A stretch of DNA of 64,000 nt, taken from contig OZ250139.1 in the NCBI GenBank assembly GCA_965237405.1, positions 1,426,001 to 1,490,000 of the forward strand. The letters are read 5' to 3'. This DNA is from CAUZIB01 sp963663925. GTDB taxonomy: Bacteria; Acidobacteriota; Vicinamibacteria; Vicinamibacterales; UBA8438. This document shows, in pieces, positions 49,369 through 57,239 of this stretch. A program made the translations under genes and the position numbers. Numbering within the stretch: position 1 is the first letter of the stretch; each line of letters begins with the position of its first letter. The notes beneath the pieces were generated by a model. The model was not told the DNA's origin and made no database searches. It was given only the letters and a program-made list of their open reading frames with translations.

Positions 49369-50211
49369 TCAGTTGAGTTCCGAGCGCTCGGATTTCCTGA
49401 CAATATCGAAGAACGAATATAGCTTCGAGATCATGGCGGCGTTGGCGTTAATGAACGTCGAGTGATCTCCGCCCTCAACCTCAACGTAGACGTGTTCCAT
49501 ACCCAATTCCCGCATCTTAGCAACCCATTCGCGTGTCCGTGCGACCGGAACCGCCATATCCATATCTCCCTGGAGAACAATGATCGGGATGTGTCGAAAC
49601 GATGCAAGCTGATCCGGACTAACGTGCGGTGCGGGCGCGGCGACACCAAGCGCAGCCCACACGTGCGGGTAGTTCGCCGCCAAGTGATATGTGCCAGCCC
49701 CTCCCATCGAATGCCCCCATAGATAAATACGGTTAGCGTCGATATTGAATTCGTTGACGACCAACTGAAGCACGTTCATCACGTCCTGCTCGGCAAGCAT
49801 GCCGAGATTCTTTGGCAGCCAGCTCGTGTCGTCCTCAGCTCGCATCGGCGGAATTCCAGCCCCTCGGCTGCCATACCACGCACGGGGGTGATATCCCTTG
49901 GGCGTCACCAGAATGTACCCGTCGCGCTCGGCCATGTCGACGTAACCTTCGTAGCTCATAACCCAATCGTATGGTCGACCAAGTCCGTGGAGACCGACGA
50001 TGAGCGGCCACTCGCGTGAGGCGTCATAGTGTGACGGCACAAAGAGTGCGTACGGCATCTCCGCTCCGGTTTCGTCAAAGGTGTAGGTAAGATCTTGGAG
50101 CCTCGAATCGACTACGACAGTGCTCCCAGGTTCCTGCGCCAACGCGCAATCCGTACCCACTTGTAATAGCGCCACGACGATCCCCACGACAACAAATAGA
50201 CGCCCCTCCAT
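49369..50211 (-). CDS. Exported alpha/beta-hydrolase (prolyl oligopeptidase/PHB depolymerase-like esterase)
   Basis: 280 residues from the ATG at 50211, chosen because GGGAG is seven bases upstream of it and only one base from the ATG two codons earlier. Signal peptide (LFVVVGIVVALLQVGTDCAL). WPLIVGLHGLGRPYDWV gives the oxyanion loop, IYLWGHSMGGAGTYHLAANY the Ser nucleophile, VLQGDMDMAVPVARTREW the Asp, and VEGGDHSTFIN the His. Likely a periplasmic esterase; substrate unknown. Its 3' end lies 80 bp upstream of the PQQ dehydrogenase start, so the two may be cotranscribed. Confidence 0.87.
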   Translation of the reverse strand: MEGRLFVVVGIVVALLQVGTDCALAQEPGSTVVVDSRLQDLTYTFDETGAEMPYALFVPSHYDASREWPLIVGLHGLGRPYDWVMSYEGYVDMAERDGYILVTPKGYHPRAWYGSRGAGIPPMRAEDDTSWLPKNLGMLAEQDVMNVLQLVVNEFNIDANRIYLWGHSMGGAGTYHLAANYPHVWAALGVAAPAPHVSPDQLASFRHIPIIVLQGDMDMAVPVARTREWVAKMRELGMEHVYVEVEGGDHSTFINANAAMISKLYSFFDIVRKSERSELN

Positions 50212-50219
50212 ACTCATAC

Positions 50220-50630
50220 TCCCTTTAATTCATTCCCCACGGGTAATCCTCACATCCTGCTGTTCACCACCAATCCAAGACGGCGTTGCCTTATTGCTTG
50301 ACGACTGGTGGGACAACCGGTGGTCCGCAAATGGTCGCCTACGCAAAGGATTCGGGAACTGAACTAGTGTCAGGTCAATCTACCGTTCGGCGCAATCGAC
50401 ACACCGACGACCCACATGGTTTATGGCAGGCGGTATATCGCCCTGTCTGTCGGGGATGACCTTCGGCTTGTCGTCTTTGCACTGCCAAACTAACGACTCT
50501 TCGCCGTACCGAAATATCCCCTCATCCCATCCTCCGCCGGTATGGGACCAGTGCTGGCTTCGACGTAACACCTTCCGGACGCGACACACGAACGCCTAAG
50601 GCTAATCTTGCTCACGTGCCCCATTCTCCG
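50220..50630. other. Intergenic stretch with one weak ORF
   Basis: A minus-strand frame at 50380-50589 (GIFRYGEESLVWQCKDDKPK, INHVGRRCVDCAER-stop) with two Cys pairs looks somewhat protein-like but has no ribosome-binding site and no family match known to me. Nothing else found. Confidence 0.25.
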
Positions 50631-50635
50631 CCGGT

Positions 50636-51649
50636 TCAGGTCTGTGAGGACGTGTCGTACACAATCTCGTCGTAGAAGGCCACGAAGTCCTCGCGATGCT
50701 CTCCTGCTCGAAATTCGATGGCTGCCCGCGGGTGGCGATTCATCTGACCAGTAATGTTGTAGGGGATCAGGGGACCCCATTCGACAGTCTCCCTTATCTT
50801 CGGCATGTGCTCCTGTACCAATCGGATTACCGGTCGTAGCTTGAATTTCGGATTGCGAAGAAAGCCGAGTAAGAGCTCCATTGGACAATTGCCGGCGCCA
50901 CGTCCAAGCCCAGCCATCGTTGCGTCCACCCGATTCGAACCGAGAACAATTGCCTCGATAGTGTTTGCAAATGCAAGCTGCATGTTGTTGTGTGCGTGAA
51001 CACCAATCTCCTTGCCAGTACCCTTTAGGGCCTCGGCGTACTTATGGTATAGCCGGTCGATCTGTTCACGATAGAGATGACCAAAGCTGTCTACGATCAC
51101 CATCGTGCCGATCGGTGTAGATGTGACAGCTTCCAGAACCGTGTCGATCTCTTCCTCGGTAATACTTGATACGGCCATCAGGTTGGCCATGGTCTCATAA
51201 CCCTGCTCGCTGGCGTGGTGCATCATGTCCACCGCCTCAGAGACCTGATGGGCATAGAATGCGACGCGGATCATACCCAGCACGCTATCGGCGGCTGGAC
51301 CGATGCTAGTCTCCCAATCGCTCTTACCGGCATCGGCCATAGCTGAAAGCGTCAAGCCGGTATTCTCAGCATCGTGATCGCCGACGATGCGCCGCATGTC
51401 CTCTTCATTGCAATGACGCCACGCGCCGAATCGGTCTTTCGGGAATAACTGCTCCGAGTTCTTGTAGCCTATCTCCATGGTATCCACGCCAGCCGCGATG
51501 CATGTGTCGTACACCGCTCGGACAAACTCGTCCCCAAACTGATGGGCATTGATTAGACCACCGTCACGAATTGTGCAATCCAGCACCTTCAACTCTGGCC
51601 GGTACGTGATCCACGGGGCTTTCTCAACCGAACTATTCTTATTGCTCAT
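50636..51649 (-). CDS. HMGL-family aldolase (4-hydroxy-2-oxovalerate aldolase-like)
   Basis: 337 residues. DRE-TIM-type barrel: LKVLDCTIRDGGLINAHQFG (catalytic Arg-Asp), VDTMEIGYKN, MVIVDSFGHLYREQIDRLYH, EIGVHAHNNMQLAFANTIEA (metal-binding HxHxN) and VDATMAGLGRGAGNCPMELL (GxGxGxGN, flexible loop). These metal-dependent enzymes cleave 4-hydroxy-2-oxo acids or condense acyl-CoA; no acetaldehyde dehydrogenase (DmpF/BphJ) partner is near, so a meta-cleavage role is not supported. Cytosolic. P promoter at 51884-51912, 235 bp upstream. Confidence 0.88.
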   Translation of the reverse strand: MSNKNSSVEKAPWITYRPELKVLDCTIRDGGLINAHQFGDEFVRAVYDTCIAAGVDTMEIGYKNSEQLFPKDRFGAWRHCNEEDMRRIVGDHDAENTGLTLSAMADAGKSDWETSIGPAADSVLGMIRVAFYAHQVSEAVDMMHHASEQGYETMANLMAVSSITEEEIDTVLEAVTSTPIGTMVIVDSFGHLYREQIDRLYHKYAEALKGTGKEIGVHAHNNMQLAFANTIEAIVLGSNRVDATMAGLGRGAGNCPMELLLGFLRNPKFKLRPVIRLVQEHMPKIRETVEWGPLIPYNITGQMNRHPRAAIEFRAGEHREDFVAFYDEIVYDTSSQT

Positions 51650-51883
51650 GTTTTCCTAGAGACCAAAATGTAATGAATAAACCGACCACCATAAATATGT
51701 CCATGATCAGCATTGTGCCAAAGACCCGCGATTCAGTTGACTTGAATTACTGTGTCGTTTCGTCCACTAGATAAACTGTTTCGCCATATGCCTCACAGAA
51801 CTTTACCAACCCGTCAACTTCTTTCCTGCAATTGATGCCATCTATGACACCTTCCGACCACAACAACCAACAGCTAGACATCT

Positions 51884-51912
51884 AGCGTAGCGCGGGACGA
51901 CGGGCCGTTCAA
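51884..51912 (-). promoter_or_regulatory. Dispersed promoter repeat (P)
   Basis: Minus strand GTTTCG, TTGAAC (51907-51912), 17 bp, TACGCT (51884-51889). Between it and the aldolase start, 51656-51880 (minus) holds two coding-like scraps, GVIDGINCRKEVDGLVKFCE... and MLIMDIFMVVGLFITFWS (hydrophobic), separated by a TAA. Confidence 0.6.
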
Positions 51913-51936
51913 CGAAACGGGGCTGACGGCACACGA

Positions 51937-53037
51937 CTACCGGCGAATCCTATACCTACCTCCGAGGTAACCCGGCTGCAGATTCGCACAGCAGGACGGT
52001 GACGCCTCCAGTAGTTCGGCTACGCCCGCATCGGTGACCTGGGTGCTAGTGAGATAGAGGTACTCCAGCCCAGTCAAACCAGTGAGGTGTGCCAGGCCCA
52101 CGTCGGTGACCTGGGTACCATCGAGGTTGAGACGCTCTAGCGCCTTCAATCCCGTGAGATGGGCCAGGCCCGCGCCGGCGACCTGGGTGCCACCGAGACC
52201 GAGAGTCTCCAGCTCCGTCAACCCCGTGAGATGCGTCAGGCCCGCGTCGGTGACCTTGGTACCATCAAGATCGAGAAACTTCAGCGCAGTCAAACCTATG
52301 AGATGCGCCAGGCCCATATCGGTGACCTGGGTACCAGCGAGATTGAGAGTCTCCAACGCCGTCAATCCCGTGAGGTGCGTCAGGCCCACGTCAGTGACCT
52401 GGGTGCCAGCGAGAAAAAGAGTCTTCAGCCCAGGCAACCCCTTGAGGTGCGTCAAGCCCGCATCGGTGACCTGGGTGCCAGCGAGAATGAGATGCTTCAG
52501 TTCAGGCAACCCCTTGAGGTGCGACAGGCCCGTGCCGGCAACCTGGGTAACAGCGAGACTGAGAGTCTCCAACGCCGTCAATCTCGTGAGGTGCGTCAGG
52601 CCCGCGTCAGTGACCTGGGTGCCGTAGAGATAGAGAGTCTTCAGCCCAGTCAACCCCGTGAGGTGCGTCAGGCCCACGTCGGTGACCTGGGTGCCGTCGA
52701 GATTCAGAGTCTCCAGCGCGGGCAACCCCATAAGATGCGTCAGGCCCGCGTCGGCGACCTCGGTGCTACCGAGACCGAGAAACTGCAGCGCAGGCAACCC
52801 CGTGAGGTGGGTCAGACCCGCGTCGGTGATCTGGGTACCATAGAGATCCACGCGCGCAACCCGTCCCTGTTGGTCTTGGCTCAACCTACCCCCAAGTGTC
52901 TCTACAAGAATCTCCAACGCCGTAGGAGGTGATACTGGCGTCGGTTCCTGCTGCGCTGTAACCAGCGCACTGAACGCAGCAAGACCAAAAACCACCCTAG
53001 CGACGTTGATTGTGAGATATGCGTAGCGACCGGTCAT
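51937..53037 (-). CDS. Exported leucine-rich repeat protein
   Basis: 366 residues. Signal peptide (VVFGLAAFSALVTA), then about eleven 24-residue LRRs of the form LxxLxLxGTQVTDAGLTHLTGL (for example ALETLNLDGTQVTDVGLTHL, GLKTLYLYGTQVTDAGLTHL, ELKHLILAGTQVTDAGLTHL), ending ASPSCCANLQPGYLGG. Repeats are nearly identical at DNA level (72-bp period), which allows copy-number change. The LRR type matches the bacterial/Planctomycete TDAGLxxL class used for protein binding. Leader MTGRYA matches the remnant at 35899. P-like promoter with a 21-bp spacer at 53077-53109. Confidence 0.88.
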   Translation of the reverse strand: MTGRYAYLTINVARVVFGLAAFSALVTAQQEPTPVSPPTALEILVETLGGRLSQDQQGRVARVDLYGTQITDAGLTHLTGLPALQFLGLGSTEVADAGLTHLMGLPALETLNLDGTQVTDVGLTHLTGLTGLKTLYLYGTQVTDAGLTHLTRLTALETLSLAVTQVAGTGLSHLKGLPELKHLILAGTQVTDAGLTHLKGLPGLKTLFLAGTQVTDVGLTHLTGLTALETLNLAGTQVTDMGLAHLIGLTALKFLDLDGTKVTDAGLTHLTGLTELETLGLGGTQVAGAGLAHLTGLKALERLNLDGTQVTDVGLAHLTGLTGLEYLYLTSTQVTDAGVAELLEASPSCCANLQPGYLGGRYRIRR

Positions 53038-53076
53038 AAACTGCCTCTGACTACGACGACGAACGGTGCAGTGTCT

Positions 53077-53109
53077 AGCCTAGCGCGAGGCGACCGACTA
53101 GCGGTTCAA
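53077..53109 (-). promoter_or_regulatory. Dispersed promoter repeat (P), long spacer
   Basis: Minus strand TTGAAC (53104-53109), 21-bp spacer, TAGGCT (53077-53082); 40 bp before the LRR start. The extra 4 bp may weaken it. Confidence 0.5.
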
Positions 53110-53214
53110 CCCCAGTACTACGTGACTCCGATACAGGCAGAAACCAACAAAAGCAGACTCTAACAGGTTGGAATACTGAAGAATCCCAGCCTGCGCCGTA
53201 TGTTCTATAGATCC

Positions 53215-53292
53215 CCGAAGCACGTGCATGTCCTTCAGCCACCTAAGGGCTGGTTCCAACTCGGAATGCTTAGCGACGCCAATTCGTTCCAT
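53215..53292 (-). repeat. Dispersed repeat, module B
   Basis: Plus: GGGCTGGTTCCAACTCGGAA, TGCTTAGCGACGCC. Minus frame VAKHSELEPALRWLKDMHVL runs on to a stop inside the P element at 53098; it is the longest coding-like B copy but has no homologue I know. Confidence 0.55.
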
Positions 53293-53397
53293 CCCTTCCA
53301 GTCTAGAAACACCTGATTTGACGGGGGTGGTTGTCGCGACGGGTTCATACCGTGAACCCTGCCAAGAATCGTCTCCGCGAACCAGCGATCGAACCGA

Positions 53398-53634
53398 TCA
53401 TCGGAACTGAAATACTTTTAGGATGAAACCGTCCGGATCATCCCCCTCCAAAAAGACAACAGCGAAGTCTCCCTGAGGTGTCAACTGAAGACTTACAACC
53501 TGCCTCGTGATGGCCAAACGGCGAAGCGAGTCCGCGCACTCGCTCTTGCGTAGTCCGTTCAACTCTTGACATGCTTGCTTCTAGACTTCGGTCTTCCCTG
53601 GCAAGATTGGGGCTACGAACATGGTAACGGACAT
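53398..53634 (-). pseudogene. Small DUF6176-like protein with amber codon 18
   Basis: ATG at 53634 (AAGGAA upstream): MSVTMFVAPILPGKTEV, TAG (53581-53583), KQACQELNGLRKSECADSLR, RLAITRQVVSLQLTPQGDFA, VVFLEGDDPDGFILKVFQFR-stop. The pattern FVxPILPGK...R..LGITRE.V..Q.TP.GD.AVVYLE matches a family of about 100-residue ferredoxin-fold (ABM-like) proteins. The C-terminus is shorter than usual. TAG stands where Glu, Gln or Lys is expected. 53635-53899 shows no gene. Confidence 0.55.
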
Positions 53635-53899
53635 CTCGATTCCTTTGATTCCCTGTGACGGTTAGTCACGAAAATAGATCTCTTCATGGACTTTAGCGAA
53701 CGATACCTGCGTTGAGCGTAATCTAAGATTACCGATAAATGGACCGCTGGGCATCCGCGTAAGCCATAAACCCGTCCGCGTTGAACCGACCAGCGGCCCG
53801 CGCTAAGCTTGACACTCGTAATAGCTTGTCTCTTGTCATCGAACGCCGTTGAAGCTTCCGGATACCCCGCTGATCGGGGAGCCTTCAAAGCCACTCTAA

Positions 53900-55249
53900 T
53901 TGTTGAGAGTAAAAGAAGTCGTTACCAAGTATCTCGAGCGCTACGCTGAGCCAGAGTCCACTCTTGGACGACGGCTCAACCGGCCCACCGAGCACGTCTT
54001 GGTGATCCCTGCGCAAGACGAATCCCCCTCTTTCCTGGACGGGATTCAGCCTGCCTTGAGCACCGTCAGTGCACGAGGCGGTCGCACTCTGTGCATTGTG
54101 GTCGTCAACGCCACCGACGCGCATGACGCAGGCGTACATACGCGCAACGAAGCGCTGGTCGAGGCGCTCAAAACCCACGCACCAGTCGTTCCGTTGCACG
54201 ATCGAGACGAAACACCTTGCTGGTATGTCAAGGCCGATGCCTTCGACCTCGTCGTGCTTGATCGAAACCGCGAGGGCCATCGCTTGCCCCGACGCGAAGG
54301 CGTCGGCTTGGCCCGAAAAATCGGATGCGATCTCGCGCTGGCTGCCATCCAAGCGGGCTCGAATCGAGCCCAGCTAATCCACACGAGCGACTGCGACGTT
54401 CGGCTACCCAGCGACTACTTCGACGTGACCGTGCCAACGTCGAGCGCGGCCGTCATTTACCGTTTCTTCCACGAACCGTCCGGTGAGCCCGCGCTCGACG
54501 AAGCTCACGCCCGCTACGAAGCCTATCTTCGCTACTACATCTTGGGCCTTCGGCACGCGGGCTCGCCTTACGCCTTTCACACCATTGGAAGTTGCATCGC
54601 TACCGTGCCCGCAACATACGCCAGTGCGCGCGGCGTTCCTAAACGGCAAGCCGGTGAAGATTTCTACCTGTTAAACAAGCTCGCCAAGCTCGGTTGTATT
54701 CATACGGCGACCGGTTTGCCGATCATGATACGAGCGCGTACCTCACTGCGCGTCCCTTTCGGCACAGGTCGAGCAACCCATGACATCGCGCAAAACGCCG
54801 ACGCATACCGAATCTACGCCCCGCGGATTTTCGATTTCGTAAAGGTTTGGATTGACGCTCTCACTGCTCTCGATGGTGCCTCCCCTACTCAAGCATACGA
54901 TGCGGTGTATCGGCAAGCTGGCGCGACCCTCGAGCCCATCGACCGCGACCGTCTCAGCACGGCCTTGCTCGCCATCGGCGCTCCGAAGGCACTCAACGAA
55001 GCTGCCGCGCAGAGCCCGGCAACTACGGTTCGCCAAAAATGGATCCACGACTGGTTCGATGCCTTTCGCACGCTTAAGTTCGTACACGCCATTCGGGACA
55101 CCGGACTTACCGCTGTCCCGTGGCGCCAGGCTATCGCGGAGGCCACTTTCTGCCGACCATCCGCCCCTGACGATGGCCCTGCCGAAATAAACGAAACAGG
55201 CTCCTTCGAGATCTGCCGGTGGTTAGCCAAGCTCGAAGAACGGCGTTGA
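53900..55249 (+). CDS. GT-A fold glycosyltransferase-like protein
   Basis: 449 codons from a TTG (53900 or 53903), since no in-frame ATG or GTG lies near the start; an in-frame TAA precedes. N-terminal HVLVIPAQDESPSFLDGIQP, the nucleotide-sugar region with TSDCDVRLPSDYF (DxD-type metal site) and a catalytic-loop-like SCIATVPATYASARGVPKRQ, AGEDFYLLNKLAKLG (the acidic GEDF resembles the ED motif of GT2). The second half is helical. Cytosolic, glycan or glycolipid transfer likely, acceptor unknown. No ribosome-binding site seen, so either weakly translated or a 5'-damaged gene. Confidence 0.7.
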   Translation: MLRVKEVVTKYLERYAEPESTLGRRLNRPTEHVLVIPAQDESPSFLDGIQPALSTVSARGGRTLCIVVVNATDAHDAGVHTRNEALVEALKTHAPVVPLHDRDETPCWYVKADAFDLVVLDRNREGHRLPRREGVGLARKIGCDLALAAIQAGSNRAQLIHTSDCDVRLPSDYFDVTVPTSSAAVIYRFFHEPSGEPALDEAHARYEAYLRYYILGLRHAGSPYAFHTIGSCIATVPATYASARGVPKRQAGEDFYLLNKLAKLGCIHTATGLPIMIRARTSLRVPFGTGRATHDIAQNADAYRIYAPRIFDFVKVWIDALTALDGASPTQAYDAVYRQAGATLEPIDRDRLSTALLAIGAPKALNEAAAQSPATTVRQKWIHDWFDAFRTLKFVHAIRDTGLTAVPWRQAIAEATFCRPSAPDDGPAEINETGSFEICRWLAKLEERR

Positions 55250-55520
55250 CCTGTTCGATTTCAGCGGCGAGCGGTTCAGACGGGTATGCGGCGTCCCATA
55301 TCCAAATCTTAACCACCATCCTGAACGGTTGTTCGTCGGCGGTGTTTCCAAACTGTCTTACGTGTCTTTCACGGAGAGAATGATGAACGGACCTACATGC
55401 CAAACATTGGACAAAGCGAAAGGCCGATAGAAACCGGGAGGGCCCAATTGCACTGGTTGGAATTCCTCTCAGTCATCCTTCGGCTATCCCCATTCCTCCG
55501 GTAACTCGTAATGGGATTTT
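55250..55520. other. Intergenic stretch with recombined repeat fragment
   Basis: Minus strand GGACGCCGCATACCCG is followed directly by TCTGAACCGCTCGCCG, i.e. the outer end of the repeat joined to the promoter spacer with the middle deleted. No gene seen. Confidence 0.35.
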
Positions 55521-55739
55521 CTACTTCGTTCGGAAGGTGATGAGGCCGCGTGTCAGATCGTATGGTGATACACCAACCGTGACGTGGTCACCTGGAACGA
55601 CTTTGATCCGAAACCGTCGCATCCTACCGCTCAGCTGCGCCAGCACTTCGTGGCCTTCCTCACACTTCACCCGATACAGCCCACCGCTATGCACGGCCGT
55701 GACTATACCCTGTACATCGATGAGATCAGTCTTCGCCAA
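55521..55739 (-). CDS. infA: Translation initiation factor IF-1
   Basis: 72 residues from a TTG at 55739, preceded by GAGGAG five bases upstream; the normal IF-1 start (MAKxDxIDVQG) aligns exactly with TT-GGCGAAG here (LAKTDLIDVQGIVTAVHSGG). S1-like OB fold with GLYRVKCEEGHEVLAQLSGR, MRRFRIKVVPGDHVTVGVSP, YDLTRGLITFRTK. Binds the A site of the 30S subunit. It stands apart from ribosomal protein genes. TTG initiation is notable for an essential, highly expressed factor. Confidence 0.92.
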   Translation of the reverse strand: MAKTDLIDVQGIVTAVHSGGLYRVKCEEGHEVLAQLSGRMRRFRIKVVPGDHVTVGVSPYDLTRGLITFRTK

Positions 55740-55968
55740 ATACGCTCCTCTTAGGGAGATTGTATCAGCCGATCCCAAGAGGCCGCAGAGTGCGACTTGC
55801 CTTGAAGGTTCTCAATGGCCATGCCTACCCAACGCCGCCCCCACGAAACAGAATCAAGCTTCCGCTCCGTTCCTGGAACTGACAATCCAGCCCTGGACCA
55901 GAGATCGCGGTCCGTCCCAGCCAGTGCACCCTCAATCCGCGTTATGCCAGAGACTAAGATCAGGCCGC

Positions 55969-57123
55969 TCACCGCAGGAGGAACCGCTGGACCCGCTTTC
56001 CTTCGAGCGTCTCCCCGACGTAGATGTTTCCATTCATATCGACCGCGAGGCTATGCGCCGCCGTGAACCCACCCGCGCTGTGCCCACCAAAACCGAAGGA
56101 ATCAACGATCGACAGGTCATCCCGTAAAAACACCCAGATCTTCTGGTTCGATCCGTCGATGTTGTACAAGAACTTCTGATCGGCATCTGACGAGAAATCG
56201 ATATCAAATGCCGCACCGAAATGAAGTGTCCGTTCGGCAAAGACCACTTCATTGATGAACGTGCCATCCCTCTCGAACACCTGAATTCGATTGTTTGCAC
56301 GATCGCACACATACAAGAGCCCGTCGTTCGCCAACGTGGCACAGTGCACTGGGCGACCGAACTGCTGAGATAGCGGTGCGTCAGGATCATAAGTGTAGGG
56401 ATCATCGGTTGGCACATTGCCGTACCCGCCCCAGTGGCGCTTATACTCACCACTGTCGGCGTCGAACACCGCCACGCGCCGATTTCCGTACCCGTCAGCG
56501 ATATACACCTCGTTCGTCTCTGGATCGACGTCGATCTCGGCGGGCTTGCCAAAGTTGGCGGTGTCATTGCTGCCCCCGGTCTGCCCTTGCGCTCCGATCT
56601 GCAACAGGAAGACCCCACTCTTCGTGAACTTCAGGATGTGGGCATCCGGGCCCCCGTTCGATCCGATCCACACGTTGTCCATGTGGTCAATGAAGATGCC
56701 GTGTTCCGACTGCGGCCACTCGTACCCATCGCCCGGCCCACCCCACGCCTGCACGACGTCCCCATCCTGGTTAAACTCAATCACGGGCGGGGCTGGCCGA
56801 CAACACTCAGCAAGTGGCGGTGCCGCGTCAGCGCCTGCCTCCTCAAACGTCAAGCTAGTAGGACGGTGGACAATCCAGATGTGATTATTCGCGTCCACGG
56901 CGACACCAACCACATTACCAAGAATCCAGTTGTCAGGGAGCGGTTTCGGCCAAGTGGGATCAAACTCGAAGCTCGTGCCGTCCCCGGCTGTGGCCATCGA
57001 GTCCATGGCGTCCGTCGCTGGTCCGACTTCCTCATCGACCGTGACCGACGTTCCGCATGCGACGATGGCTACGCTACCGCAAAAAAACGCTGCCATCCCA
57101 AGCTGTTGAGCAGGTCTCATCAA
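55969..57123 (-). CDS. NHL-repeat propeller lipoprotein (peptidylglycine lyase-like)
   Basis: 384 residues. Lipobox in CGSVAIVACGTSVT. NHL six-blade propeller with repeats NWILGNVVGVAVDANNHIWI, EHGIFIDHMDNVWIGSNGGP, PAEIDVDPETNEVYIADGYG (YIADGYGNRRV is a classic NHL strand), VHCATLANDGLLYVCDRANN, RIQVFERDGTFINEVVFAER and HSLAVDMNGNIYVGETLEGK. Related to PAL-type lyases and to propellers common in Acidobacteria and Planctomycetes; catalytic residues of true PAL were not verified. Anchored in the outer or inner membrane, facing the periplasm. 55740-55968 is gene-free. Confidence 0.82.
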   Translation of the reverse strand: MMRPAQQLGMAAFFCGSVAIVACGTSVTVDEEVGPATDAMDSMATAGDGTSFEFDPTWPKPLPDNWILGNVVGVAVDANNHIWIVHRPTSLTFEEAGADAAPPLAECCRPAPPVIEFNQDGDVVQAWGGPGDGYEWPQSEHGIFIDHMDNVWIGSNGGPDAHILKFTKSGVFLLQIGAQGQTGGSNDTANFGKPAEIDVDPETNEVYIADGYGNRRVAVFDADSGEYKRHWGGYGNVPTDDPYTYDPDAPLSQQFGRPVHCATLANDGLLYVCDRANNRIQVFERDGTFINEVVFAERTLHFGAAFDIDFSSDADQKFLYNIDGSNQKIWVFLRDDLSIVDSFGFGGHSAGGFTAAHSLAVDMNGNIYVGETLEGKRVQRFLLR

Positions 57124-57239
57124 CGTCCTCGCTTTCCGTATATCCCTATTTTACCGACCCCGACGATCAAACTGGTTCAAAGTTTACGACGGAACCACCG
57201 GACATACCACTTGAATCAAGACTCTGTCGGTCCGGACAT

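Noticed and set aside
51990..52860. CRISPR-like direct repeats
   Set aside because: The 72-bp repeats encode leucine-rich repeats in one frame, with no unique spacers. No CRISPR array or cas gene was seen anywhere.
52082..52932. Plus-strand repetitive ORFs opposite the LRR gene
   Set aside because: Repeat structure is fully explained by the LRR array on the minus strand.
34813..53634. TAG reassigned to an amino acid throughout
   Set aside because: SelO, the carboxylase, the cyclase and other genes end normally at TAG, so it is a stop codon in this genome.
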